Origin: Flavobacterium sp. CECT 9288
GTDB taxonomy: Bacteria > Bacteroidota > Bacteroidia > Flavobacteriales > Flavobacteriaceae
Length of the DNA: 64,000 nucleotides
Assembly (NCBI RefSeq): GCF_918731615.1
Contig: NZ_OU957226.1
Location: forward strand, 2,171,501 to 2,235,500
Reading direction: 5' to 3'
Part shown: piece after piece, positions 6,869-15,611 of the stretch
How positions within the stretch are numbered: position 1 is the first letter of the stretch
How the letters are laid out: each line of letters opens with the position of its first letter
Made by a program: the position numbers and the translations under genes
Notes under the pieces: model-generated
Told to the model about the DNA's origin: nothing
What the model saw: only the letters and a program-made list of their open reading frames with translations
Database searches by the model: none

Positions 6869-8053
6869 TTATCCCATTTTAAATGCAATTACAAATGAAA
6901 TTACAGAAATTATTATTCCAATCATAAAAAAATTGTATGTTAGCCTAAGAAAGCGGTATTTTTTTTCAAGCACTACCCCTAAGTAATATAAATCTTTAAT
7001 CATTGAATTGTACAAATACTCTTTGTCTTTCATCATTTCATTCATAGCCCATTGGTATTCCTCCAAAGGCATTTTATAAAAATTACCAAAAAAAAGCAAA
7101 TTAACTTTTTGATTTTCAATGTCTTGACGCGAAAAAACACCTTTTGTTACTTTGGGCCTAGTAGATAAAATGGCAAAAATTATAGTTGTTACACTTGACA
7201 TGAGCATGATAAAGGTAGGTATCATGAGATGTACATTTTTAGGACTATCCAATTTGGGAATTAAAATTGATAACGCAATAGATATAATAATTGCATTTAC
7301 AGATAATAATATATTGGCTTTACTATCAGCAATACCGCTCAAAGTAGTATGATTGTTAAGAGTAACCCTAAAAAGTGTGTCAACGGCACGGTCTGGTTTA
7401 TCTTCCTTTTCTTTTTTATTTGGAACAAATTCTAAATCTTTGGCCTTGGACAATCCCATTTTTTTAATTTTCTTTTGAAGTTTTTTACTATTTTTTTCTT
7501 TTAGTGGTTGCCAATGTTTGAGAGCATAATCTGTGTAATAACGATGCGTATTGGAAAGGAAATCAATATTTTCGAGAATCCAATCTTTATCTGAGTATTT
7601 TTTTTGATCTAAACACGCCCATTCTTCTCGCAAATCATTACAAGTAGTAGCATAATTAGGTGCCGAAAGATGATAACAATCACCATCCTTCATGATTTTT
7701 TCTAAGAGTGTTTGCGGTTCATACCCAAATTTAGTTGACATTATAAGTGAGGCTACCTGATCAACAAACTCAGATGAATTTACCTTATCTGAGAGAAAAT
7801 CACGCATCAGAGATACACTAACTGCTTCATGATGATCATAACAATTTGTATATCCCGTATCATGAAACCAAGCCGCAATTTGTAAAGTTTCAAAATCTTT
7901 TACACTTACATTTTCCATTTTTGCAAGTAATGAAATGGCTTCAACAACCTGAACAGTATGCTGTATATTATGATAGGTAAATGAGTTAGAAAGTTTATCT
8001 TTGAAGAGTTTTTCAACATACTCTTTGGCTTGTTCAATTAAATTCATGGACAT
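6869..8053 (-). CDS. HD-domain phosphohydrolase fused to a PycTM (Pycsar effector-type) membrane domain
   Basis: A 394-residue fusion. Residues 1-200 form an HD-superfamily hydrolase with the metal ligands in order: H28/H32 (YHNIQH), H64-D65 (FHDTGY), H74-H75 (DHHEA) and D137 (KDGDCYH). Residues 221-394 match the PycTM/DUF5706 effector domain: DRAVDTLFRVTLNNH, SGIADSKANILLSVNA, two hydrophobic segments (IIISIALSILIPKL; PTFIMLMSSVTTIIFAIL), STRPKVTKGVF, then a helical linker and a last membrane segment at 372-390. In Pycsar defence, PycTM proteins respond to cyclic pyrimidine nucleotides made by a PycC cyclase. No cyclase gene is in this window, so a role in nucleotide signalling is inference. 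It is divergent from 8073 with only 19 bp between starts. Confidence 0.85.
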   Translation of the reverse strand: MSMNLIEQAKEYVEKLFKDKLSNSFTYHNIQHTVQVVEAISLLAKMENVSVKDFETLQIAAWFHDTGYTNCYDHHEAVSVSLMRDFLSDKVNSSEFVDQVASLIMSTKFGYEPQTLLEKIMKDGDCYHLSAPNYATTCNDLREEWACLDQKKYSDKDWILENIDFLSNTHRYYTDYALKHWQPLKEKNSKKLQKKIKKMGLSKAKDLEFVPNKKEKEDKPDRAVDTLFRVTLNNHTTLSGIADSKANILLSVNAIIISIALSILIPKLDSPKNVHLMIPTFIMLMSSVTTIIFAILSTRPKVTKGVFSRQDIENQKVNLLFFGNFYKMPLEEYQWAMNEMMKDKEYLYNSMIKDLYYLGVVLEKKYRFLRLTYNFFMIGIIISVISFVIAFKMG

Positions 8054-8072
8054 ATTTTTACACTACTAAATT

Positions 8073-11000
8073 ATGAAATTATTTTCGGATAAATCTTCTA
8101 ATCCTTTTTATATAACTGGAATTTCAACTTTGTTTGTTTTTATTCTTTTCACGTCTTGTGCAACGCATCATGCACAATATGGGAAAAATGCAAAAAACCT
8201 AACTGAGAACGCAACAGATAGCTTAAAAATTGCACATACTTTTTATTTAATTGGAGATGCAGGAAACTCAAATGAACCAAAGGCGAAAGAAACATTAAGC
8301 CTACTTGAAGAGCAATTAAAAAAAGAAAATGCAAACAGCACATTACTATTTTTAGGAGATAATATTTACCCAAAAGGATTACCAGACACCAATCCGGCAA
8401 ATGAACGCTTAATTGCTGAAGAGAAACTACTAAATCAACTAAAATTATCTCAAAATTTTAAAGGAAAAACTATTTTTATACCAGGAAATCATGACTGGTA
8501 CAATGGCCTGAAAGGGTTAGAGCGTCAAGGTAAATTTGTTACAGAATATTTGAAAGAAAAAAAATCATTTATGCCCAACAATGGTTGCGGTATTGATGAA
8601 CTAGAAATCAATAAAAACCTCATTTTAATTGCAATTGACAGCCAATGGTTTCTAGAAAACTGGGACAAAAGCCCCACTATAAATGAGGACTGTAACATTA
8701 AAACAAGGGAAGCTTTTTTTGTTGAACTTGAAAATGTATTGTCAAAAAATCAAGAAAGAACCGTAATTATAGCAATGCATCATCCATTAATGAGTAATGG
8801 TTCTCATGGTGGACAATTTTCATTAGAAAAACAACTTTTCCCATTAGAGCAAAAAATTCCATTGCCAATAGTAGGATCACTCATCAATTTAGTTCGAAAA
8901 ACATCTGGTATAAGTCCGCAAGACATTCAAAACAAGCAGTATGACCTGTTTATCAAACGCGTTAAAACATTGCTTCAAAACCATGAAAATTTAATAGTAG
9001 TTTCTGGTCATGATCACAACTTACAATATTTAGAAAGAGATAATATCAAACAAATTATTAGCGGTGCTGGATCTAAATCTGAGGCAGCAAGAGCAATTTT
9101 AGAAGGAGATTTTTCGTATGGTAAAAATGGATTTGCAAAGTTAGTGGTGTATGAAAACGGAATGTCGAAAGTAATGTACTTTGGCAAAGAAAAAGAGTCT
9201 CTCATTCATGAAAAAATAGTGTTACAAGAAAAAAAAGATTTTGACACCAGTGTATTTTCCAAATCGTTTCCAAAAACTATAAATACAAGCATTTACAGTC
9301 CTGACCAAACAAAAAAATCTGGGTTTTATAAGTTCTTTTTCGGTAATCACTACCGCAATTATTACAGCAAACTCATCAACGTTCCTGTAGCAACTATAGA
9401 TACACTTTTAGGAGGATTACAGCCCAAACGTGCTGGAGGTGGACATCAATCTAACTCCCTTCAACTTTTTGATTCTGCTGGGAAAGAATATGTGATGCGC
9501 AGTTTAAAAAAGAGTCCTACTCGATTTTTACAAGCGGTAGCATTCAAAAAACAATTTATTCAAGATGAATTTGAAGACACCTACGCTGAAAATTTATTGG
9601 CTGATTTTTACACAACAGCACATCCGTATACCCCTTTGGCAGTTGGTAACTTGGCCTCAAAAATAGGTGTTGCACATACTAACCCCGTTTTATACTATAT
9701 ACCTAAACACACAGCGCTTCAAAATTTTAATAGTACTTATGGCAATGAACTATATATGGTCGAAGAACGCGCAACTACAAATCAAATTGGTACCTCTAGT
9801 TTTGGAACACCACTAGCAATAGTCAGTACAGAGGATGTTTTAAAAAACATGCGAAAGGATGAAAAATACGCGGTAGATGAAAGTGAATACATCAAAGCTA
9901 GATTATTTGATATGCTAATAGGAGATTGGGATAGGCATGAAGATCAATGGCGCTGGGGCGAATATCACGAAAATGATAAAGTTATTTACAAACCTATTCC
10001 TAGAGATAGAGATCAGGCATTCAGTAAATATGATGGTGCATTGGTTTATGTGTTAATGAAAAACGTACAACTAAGACACATGCAGTCGTTTAAAAATAAT
10101 TTGAAAAATGTAAAACTAATGAATAGAGAGGCTTATCCACTGGATTTGGCTTTTTTGAGGAAGTCTACTAAGGAGGAATGGATACAACAAGCAAAATTCA
10201 TTCAAGATAACTTGACAGATAGTGCTATAGATGATGCTTTTAAAGTACTACCTAAAGAAGTTTTAGATTATACAATTACAGACATACAACAAAAATTAAA
10301 AACAAGAAAAAAAGATCTTACAACTGCAGCTTCAACTTATTATGATGTACTGCAACACACTGTAATGCTTGTAGGTACTGATAAAAAAGACAAATTTGTG
10401 GTATTAAATGAAGAAAAAAACAAAGTAACTATTCAAGTATTTCGAGTAAAGAAAACGGGGGAAGAACTGCAGTATTCTAGAAATTTTACTGCCAATAAAA
10501 CTAAAAAAATATGGATTTATGGCTTAGATGATGATGATGAATTCATAGTAAAAGGAACATCAAATTCAGGAATTAAAATAAGATTGATAGGCGGTCAAAA
10601 TGAAGACTTGTACACTATTGAAAACGGCAAAAAAGTAAAAATTCATGATTTTAAATCCCGTACCAATACGTACACTCTTGACTCAAAAACAAAGTTAAGG
10701 TTGATGGACGATTACGACAATAGCTTTTACGATTATAAAAAACCAAAATACAATTATTTTACTGGCTTACCCAACATTGGGTTTAACCCCGATGATGGTA
10801 TAAAAATAGGAATAGTAGCAGGCTACATTGTAAATGATTATAAGCAAAATCCTTTTACTCATAAACATTCTTTAAAAACCAATTATTATTTTGCAACAAG
10901 TGGGTATGAGGCTATTTACAATGGGAAATTCCCAAAACTCTTTGGCAAATGGGATGCTGATCTTGAAGCCCGTTTTACAAGCCCTAACTTTACAATCAAT

Positions 11001-11798
11001 TATTTTGGGTATGGTAATGAAACTAAAAACGATTCGGAGTTATTTGACATGGATTACAATCGTGTTCGAATTCGAATGATAAAAGTGATGCCATCCATTA
11101 ATAAAATTGGTCTTAACGGTAGCAAGTTTCAGATACAATCTAGTTATGAAAGAATTACAGTAGAGGAAACTACTAATAGGTTTGTAGATACCTCTCCCGA
11201 AGTAAATCCTAAAGCTTTTGAAAATCAGCATTTTGCTGGTGCAAGTGTGAAATACAGTTATGAAAACTATGACATCCCAGCATTTCCATCCATGGGAATG
11301 GGAATTAGTTTTACCGGAAGTTGGAAAATAAATCTAGAAGATTTAAAAAGAAATTTCCCTACTTTAGAAAGTAAAATAAACTTTAACCATAAAATAGATG
11401 CTAAAGGAAAACTAGTTCTTGCCACAATCCTTAGAGGAAAAGCAGTACTGAATAATAATTTCGAATTTTATCAAGGCGCAACTCTAGGTGGTGATTATGA
11501 TTTAAGAGGTTTTAGAAATGAACGTTTCTTGGGGAATCAATCTTTTTATCATAGTAGCGATATCCGTATGAATCTTGGTAAAATAAAAAGAAGCGTTATC
11601 CCAATGACTTTTGGTATTTTAGGTGGTTATGACTACGGACGCGTTTGGCTAAAAGGAGAAAACTCTGAAAAATGGAATCAATCCATTGGCGGAGGGATTT
11701 GGCTTAACGGTCTCAATGCACTTACAGCTCGCATCACTTATTTTAAAAGTGCAAGCGAGGAAGCCCGTATTGCCTTTGGTTTAGGATTTGGTTTTTAG
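8073..11798 (+). CDS. giant lipoprotein: metallophosphoesterase + kinase-like domain + Omp85/BamA-type beta-barrel
   Basis: A 1,241-residue lipoprotein (lipobox FTSC, Cys29). Residues 57-340 are a calcineurin-like phosphoesterase with all metal motifs: GDAG (61), GDNIY (95), GNHDW (138), HHP (H236/H237) and GHDH (312-315). Residues 450-660 contain features I read as a kinase-like fold of the Fam20C/HipA type: a Gly-rich AGGGHQSNS, MRSLKK, LYMVEE, the loop GDWDRHEDQW (617-626) and PRDRDQAF (643-650). The last 400 residues are strand-rich with GGDYDLRGF and end in GFGF, as Omp85-type barrels do. It would be anchored in the outer membrane. Phosphatase and barrel are solid; the kinase-like reading is inference. 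It overlaps the convergent downstream gene by 18 bp. Confidence 0.85.
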   Translation: MKLFSDKSSNPFYITGISTLFVFILFTSCATHHAQYGKNAKNLTENATDSLKIAHTFYLIGDAGNSNEPKAKETLSLLEEQLKKENANSTLLFLGDNIYPKGLPDTNPANERLIAEEKLLNQLKLSQNFKGKTIFIPGNHDWYNGLKGLERQGKFVTEYLKEKKSFMPNNGCGIDELEINKNLILIAIDSQWFLENWDKSPTINEDCNIKTREAFFVELENVLSKNQERTVIIAMHHPLMSNGSHGGQFSLEKQLFPLEQKIPLPIVGSLINLVRKTSGISPQDIQNKQYDLFIKRVKTLLQNHENLIVVSGHDHNLQYLERDNIKQIISGAGSKSEAARAILEGDFSYGKNGFAKLVVYENGMSKVMYFGKEKESLIHEKIVLQEKKDFDTSVFSKSFPKTINTSIYSPDQTKKSGFYKFFFGNHYRNYYSKLINVPVATIDTLLGGLQPKRAGGGHQSNSLQLFDSAGKEYVMRSLKKSPTRFLQAVAFKKQFIQDEFEDTYAENLLADFYTTAHPYTPLAVGNLASKIGVAHTNPVLYYIPKHTALQNFNSTYGNELYMVEERATTNQIGTSSFGTPLAIVSTEDVLKNMRKDEKYAVDESEYIKARLFDMLIGDWDRHEDQWRWGEYHENDKVIYKPIPRDRDQAFSKYDGALVYVLMKNVQLRHMQSFKNNLKNVKLMNREAYPLDLAFLRKSTKEEWIQQAKFIQDNLTDSAIDDAFKVLPKEVLDYTITDIQQKLKTRKKDLTTAASTYYDVLQHTVMLVGTDKKDKFVVLNEEKNKVTIQVFRVKKTGEELQYSRNFTANKTKKIWIYGLDDDDEFIVKGTSNSGIKIRLIGGQNEDLYTIENGKKVKIHDFKSRTNTYTLDSKTKLRLMDDYDNSFYDYKKPKYNYFTGLPNIGFNPDDGIKIGIVAGYIVNDYKQNPFTHKHSLKTNYYFATSGYEAIYNGKFPKLFGKWDADLEARFTSPNFTINYFGYGNETKNDSELFDMDYNRVRIRMIKVMPSINKIGLNGSKFQIQSSYERITVEETTNRFVDTSPEVNPKAFENQHFAGASVKYSYENYDIPAFPSMGMGISFTGSWKINLEDLKRNFPTLESKINFNHKIDAKGKLVLATILRGKAVLNNNFEFYQGATLGGDYDLRGFRNERFLGNQSFYHSSDIRMNLGKIKRSVIPMTFGILGGYDYGRVWLKGENSEKWNQSIGGGIWLNGLNALTARITYFKSASEEARIAFGLGFGF

Positions 11799-12650
11799 TT
11801 GTGTTAAAGTAGTTTTATAAACCTTACCGCCATCACTGCCATATTTTTCATCTGCAAGTAGTATTCTTTCATTGTCTATAAATGTGGCTGCTTCTTTTTG
11901 AGAAAAATGGTTTAATTCTAGAACTGTTTGGGTACCGCTCAAGAAATCATCGCCTTTAAAATTTTCGAAAAGAATCATTTTATCATGCGTAAGCAATGCA
12001 ACTTCCGACTGATCAGGGCTAAGAATTGCACTTGTAATTGCACATGATTTATAGGTGTCACAGGTTTTAAAACTACCCAATAAAATAGCTGTATGATTTC
12101 CGGCTTGATTCGGTATTTTATAAATTAATGAAGTACCATCAAATCCTTTGCTTCTGTTTTTGGTAAACAAATAAAAATAGTTATTCATCTCAAAAAAACC
12201 TTCAACATCATACAACAACTCTTTTTTATTTGGAGGAAATTGTTTTTGTTCAGGATATGAAAATGATATTTTTGAAACGGGTGTTGCAGTTGCATTCAAT
12301 AAAGAATTTTTGTCTACTTTATATATACATAAATCCTTGCGTTCATTGTCATTATTACCAAAATCACCGAGATATAAATTTCCGTTTTTATCCATTGTAA
12401 CATCTTCCCAATCTGTATTTTGAGCATCAGTTATGGATATTGTTTTTGTAATTTTACCTGTAGAGTTAATTTTATATAATGCGCTAGCATTGCCGCTATC
12501 TTCAATTGCCCATACGGACTGATCTTCTGGAGTATAAATGATCCCTGAAACTTCTTTGAGTTTCTTTGGCAAAGAATATAATTCTGTTATGGTATGTGAT
12601 GGTTGCTCACAAGAAGCTAATAAAAGACTGATAAAAATATATTTTTTCAT
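11781..12650 (-). CDS. propeller-like lipoprotein (SdiA-regulated/YjiK-like)
   Basis: A 289-residue lipoprotein: MKKYIFISLLLASC with Cys14 as the lipidated residue. The body reads like a beta-propeller. Repeated strands carry VSGIIYTPEDQSVWAIEDSG, TDWEDVTMDKNGNLYLGDFGNN, DVEGFFEMNNYFYLFTKNR and ATFIDNERILLADEK. The phrases 'WEDV' and 'GDFGNN' are typical of secreted propellers in Bacteroidota related to the SdiA-regulated family. It probably faces the periplasm or the cell surface; the ligand is unknown. Its 3' end overlaps that of the giant phosphatase/barrel gene by 18 bp on the opposite strand. Confidence 0.75.
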   Translation of the reverse strand: MKKYIFISLLLASCEQPSHTITELYSLPKKLKEVSGIIYTPEDQSVWAIEDSGNASALYKINSTGKITKTISITDAQNTDWEDVTMDKNGNLYLGDFGNNDNERKDLCIYKVDKNSLLNATATPVSKISFSYPEQKQFPPNKKELLYDVEGFFEMNNYFYLFTKNRSKGFDGTSLIYKIPNQAGNHTAILLGSFKTCDTYKSCAITSAILSPDQSEVALLTHDKMILFENFKGDDFLSGTQTVLELNHFSQKEAATFIDNERILLADEKYGSDGGKVYKTTLTQLKTKS

Positions 12651-12714
12651 AATACATAAATGTGATAATCCATAAAAATCAATTCAAATATAACCAATAC
12701 GCTCTACTTAACAA

Positions 12715-13773
12715 TTACTTTTTTAAAACCGTACTGTTTTTATAATTCCTTGTGATAAACTCAAAAGCGGCAACCATAATACTTCCCATTGATTTTGCTT
12801 TTTTAAAATTGAGATCTTTTGTATACCGGTACAACTCCATTTTTAATTGTTCCAGATGCATTTCGGTGGAAAGCGTATCTGCACTCATAATCTCAAGTAA
12901 CCTATTTATGCGGTTTTCTGAAGATAAAATTCTTTTGGCAAGAACTGCGCGTTCTTCATCTTTGTATTGCTCAATGGAGCTGGTTTGTAGCTTTTCTTTA
13001 ACCAGTTTAACCATAGGGTAATTTTCTTTAAAAAATTGAGGCCTATATACTTTAAAATTCCCTTCGTAACATTGCTGATCAAAATCTATAGCACGTATTT
13101 TATAAACTACGTGATCAAAATCATGTATGGGAACAATGACATAATTATAGGCACGCATATCCCCCAACAATCGAATCATGCATCGTTCATTAAACTTTAC
13201 AAACTCTTTGGCTATTTGAGCCTTTTCCGTTTCGGTACAATCAGCTAGCAAAGTTTTTATAAAAATATCTCCCGGGATTCCCATAATGTGTTCCTCAATA
13301 AGAGTATCATTATAAACCAAGAAATTGATTTTATCAGGTGAAAGAATATGTTCTAATTCCAACCCATAAACTCGTGAGGCATCCGCTTTTTTTACATAAA
13401 AATGAGTGTAATTATCATTTAATATGTTTCTAACTTTGATTCGAAATGGTTTAGAATTTCCAAAAGTGCAATAATCAATAGAGTCAATATTCAAAAATTT
13501 GAGTATTCCTAAATTTCCATCAGAGTGTAGTAAGGAATATATCTTTTTTAAATTTAAGTCAATTTCTTCACGCTCAAACTCATTATAATATACTCTTATC
13601 CACAAAGTATCTTGGTCATTTTTATCATATACGGTCACAGAGCCTGTAAAACGCAATAAATCATCATAAAACACAGTTACTTTTGAAACCCTATCAAATC
13701 GTTCTAAATATTCTTGTAAAGAATTATTTATTGGATAAGACGGTTTTTTAAAAACCATAATAGGATCACTCAT
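12715..13773 (-). CDS. uncharacterised protein with kinase-like (APH-type) motifs
   Basis: A 352-residue soluble protein that I cannot assign to a named family. The order of motifs suggests a protein-kinase/aminoglycoside-phosphotransferase-like fold: HFYVKKADASR (K128/K129, candidate beta-3 lysine), YGLELEHIL (candidate helix-C glutamate), LVYNDTLIEEHIMGIPGD (hinge-like), RLLGDMRAYNYVIV (GD 204-205 and N210, in the place of HGDxxxxN) and IRAIDFDQQCY (D230/D232, in the place of the metal-binding IDxD). The canonical His before Asp is replaced by Gly, so it could be inactive. No signal peptide is seen. It is a single-gene unit whose start is followed upstream by a 400-bp AT-rich spacer. Confidence 0.7.
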   Translation of the reverse strand: MSDPIMVFKKPSYPINNSLQEYLERFDRVSKVTVFYDDLLRFTGSVTVYDKNDQDTLWIRVYYNEFEREEIDLNLKKIYSLLHSDGNLGILKFLNIDSIDYCTFGNSKPFRIKVRNILNDNYTHFYVKKADASRVYGLELEHILSPDKINFLVYNDTLIEEHIMGIPGDIFIKTLLADCTETEKAQIAKEFVKFNERCMIRLLGDMRAYNYVIVPIHDFDHVVYKIRAIDFDQQCYEGNFKVYRPQFFKENYPMVKLVKEKLQTSSIEQYKDEERAVLAKRILSSENRINRLLEIMSADTLSTEMHLEQLKMELYRYTKDLNFKKAKSMGSIMVAAFEFITRNYKNSTVLKK

Positions 13774-14176
13774 GAGTCTTTTTTATTCAAAAATACAATA
13801 AAAATGTATCTGAAGAACTTAATTCTTATCTAATACCTTGCATTTAAAGACCAAAACATTCTTAAAAGTAGTGCACTAATTTAATATCTATGTGATTTTT
13901 TTTAAATAATTAACTAAATTTCAATAACATTATAAAGAGAAAATAATTACAAATTATAAGTTTTAAAAAGTAGGAATTGAGAATTTAAACTTTATATTTG
14001 ATATTGTTGAAAATTCATATAAAAATGGTCGTAAATTTTAGGTAAAGCAAGTGCTAGAGTTAAATTAAATATACTTTTAGAAATGTATCACCAAAATAAA
14101 AAACTGAGCCTCTGTTTTACTATCTTAATTTCCAATCAACCAAATGCTTAGAGTCTAAATTTAAACTGATACAGTT
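13774..14176. other. AT-rich intergenic region
   Basis: A divergent spacer between the kinase-like gene and a response regulator. It contains TATATTTG near 13991-13998, a full TAnnTTTG match, but that lies about 180 bp before the downstream start. No ORF above 25 codons, terminator or clear hairpin was found. Confidence 0.5.
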
Positions 14177-14578
14177 ATGAGCAATGAATTAACTTACCTT
14201 ATCGATGATGACTCTTTAACACTCCGGCTGACCACAATGCTTGCTAACCGGATAAGTTTTAGTAGTTCATTTCAATCCTTTTCGAATGCTAAAATTGCTC
14301 TTGACTTATTACAAAGAAATGCTACAAACCATCATGAACTACCTGATTGTATATTACTAGATCTCAATATGCCGTTAATGAACGGATGGGAATTTCTAGA
14401 CGCACTAAAACAATTAAACATACAAAAGGATATTTTTGTTTTCATAATGACCTCCTCTATTGAATTTTCCGATATTGAAAAAGCAAAAAAATACGCTAAT
14501 GTTAAAAATTATATAGAAAAACCTATAAGCATTGAAAAACTTGAAGCAATCAAACATTTTATAGCTATTTCAAAGTAA
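14177..14578 (+). CDS. single-domain response regulator (CheY-like)
   Basis: A 133-residue receiver domain with no output domain. The acidic pocket is D10-D12, the phosphoacceptor is D62 in LLDLNMPLMNGWEFLD, the conserved Thr/Ser is in FIMTSS, and the conserved Lys lies in YIEKPIS near residue 113. The GWEFLD signature is shared with the regulator at 26467-26862, so both belong to one flavobacterial subfamily that usually works with PAS-type histidine kinases. No kinase is adjacent here; the partner may be the kinase at 24755 or one elsewhere. The ABC exporter starts 65 bp downstream on the same strand. Confidence 0.92.
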   Translation: MSNELTYLIDDDSLTLRLTTMLANRISFSSSFQSFSNAKIALDLLQRNATNHHELPDCILLDLNMPLMNGWEFLDALKQLNIQKDIFVFIMTSSIEFSDIEKAKKYANVKNYIEKPISIEKLEAIKHFIAISK

Positions 14579-14643
14579 ACCTAAAAAGTGGTAACAAAAT
14601 CTTTTCTCCAACGTCATATAGTTAAACCAAAAAAACTTGACAC

Positions 14644-15537
14644 TTGGAAACCATTTTAACCATACAAAATCTTAATAAGCGTTACGGCGCAGTACAAGCC
14701 TTGAAAGATGTATCACTTGATATTCAAAAAGGTAACGTTTACGGAATTCTAGGACCAAATGGTAGCGGAAAATCAACAACGTTAGGTATTGTACTTAATG
14801 TTGTTAACAAAACTTCTGGCTCTTACAGCTGGTTTGGCGGTACGATACAAACTCACGATGCACTAAAAAAAGTAGGTGCTATTATTGAAAGACCTAATTT
14901 TTACCCATACATGACTGCCAAGGAGAATTTGGAGCTAGTGTGTCAAATAAAAGGTATTAATTATGCCAAAGTAAGTGAAAAACTAGAATTAGTAGGCTTA
15001 ACAGATAGACAAAACAGTAAGTTTAGAACCTTTTCACTGGGTATGAAACAGCGTTTGGCTATAGCATCAGCATTATTAAACGATCCTGAAATTTTAATAC
15101 TTGATGAACCTACAAACGGATTAGACCCACAAGGAATACATCAAATTAGAGATATTATAAAAATCATTGCCGCACAAGGAACTACAATACTCCTTGCTTC
15201 TCATTTACTAGACGAAGTTGAAAAAGTATGTACGCATGTTTTGGTATTACAAAAAGGAAAAATATTATACACCGGACTGGTTGACGGAATGTCCTCTAAC
15301 GAAGGTTTCTTTGAATTGCAAGCTGATAATATGCAACAACTTGCTGATCTTGTAGCAACGCATCCAGCAGTAAAAAACGTAGTAAAAACAAATGATAAAG
15401 TAATTGTTTATCTACAAAAAGAACTCGAAGCAAAAGATCTTAATCAATTTTTATTTAGTAAAAATATTATCCTGAATCATCTTGTAAAACGTAGAAATAG
15501 TCTTGAAGAGCAGTTCTTAGAACTGACAAATAAATAA
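14644..15537 (+). CDS. ABC transporter ATP-binding protein
   Basis: A 297-residue ABC ATPase. Walker A GPNGSGKST is at 37-45, the signature is FSLGMKQRLAIA (LGMKQ instead of LSGGQ, usual in ABC-2/DrrA-type exporters), Walker B is ILILDEPTNGLDP, and the H-loop is LLASHLLDEVEK. The C-terminal 75 residues form the extra domain typical of this exporter class. The start is a TTG at 14644: an in-frame TGA lies two codons upstream and no ATG fits the family N-terminus METILTIQNLNKRYG. The permease follows after 74 bp. The substrate is unknown; the gliding ATPase GldA is a distant relative, but no gld genes lie nearby. Confidence 0.93.
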   Translation: METILTIQNLNKRYGAVQALKDVSLDIQKGNVYGILGPNGSGKSTTLGIVLNVVNKTSGSYSWFGGTIQTHDALKKVGAIIERPNFYPYMTAKENLELVCQIKGINYAKVSEKLELVGLTDRQNSKFRTFSLGMKQRLAIASALLNDPEILILDEPTNGLDPQGIHQIRDIIKIIAAQGTTILLASHLLDEVEKVCTHVLVLQKGKILYTGLVDGMSSNEGFFELQADNMQQLADLVATHPAVKNVVKTNDKVIVYLQKELEAKDLNQFLFSKNIILNHLVKRRNSLEEQFLELTNK

Positions 15538-15611
15538 GTCTATTTCATTTTACTTACTAAACACAACCTTTTAAAATTTTGGCTAATTAGACAAAGAAAA
15601 TATTACACCTT

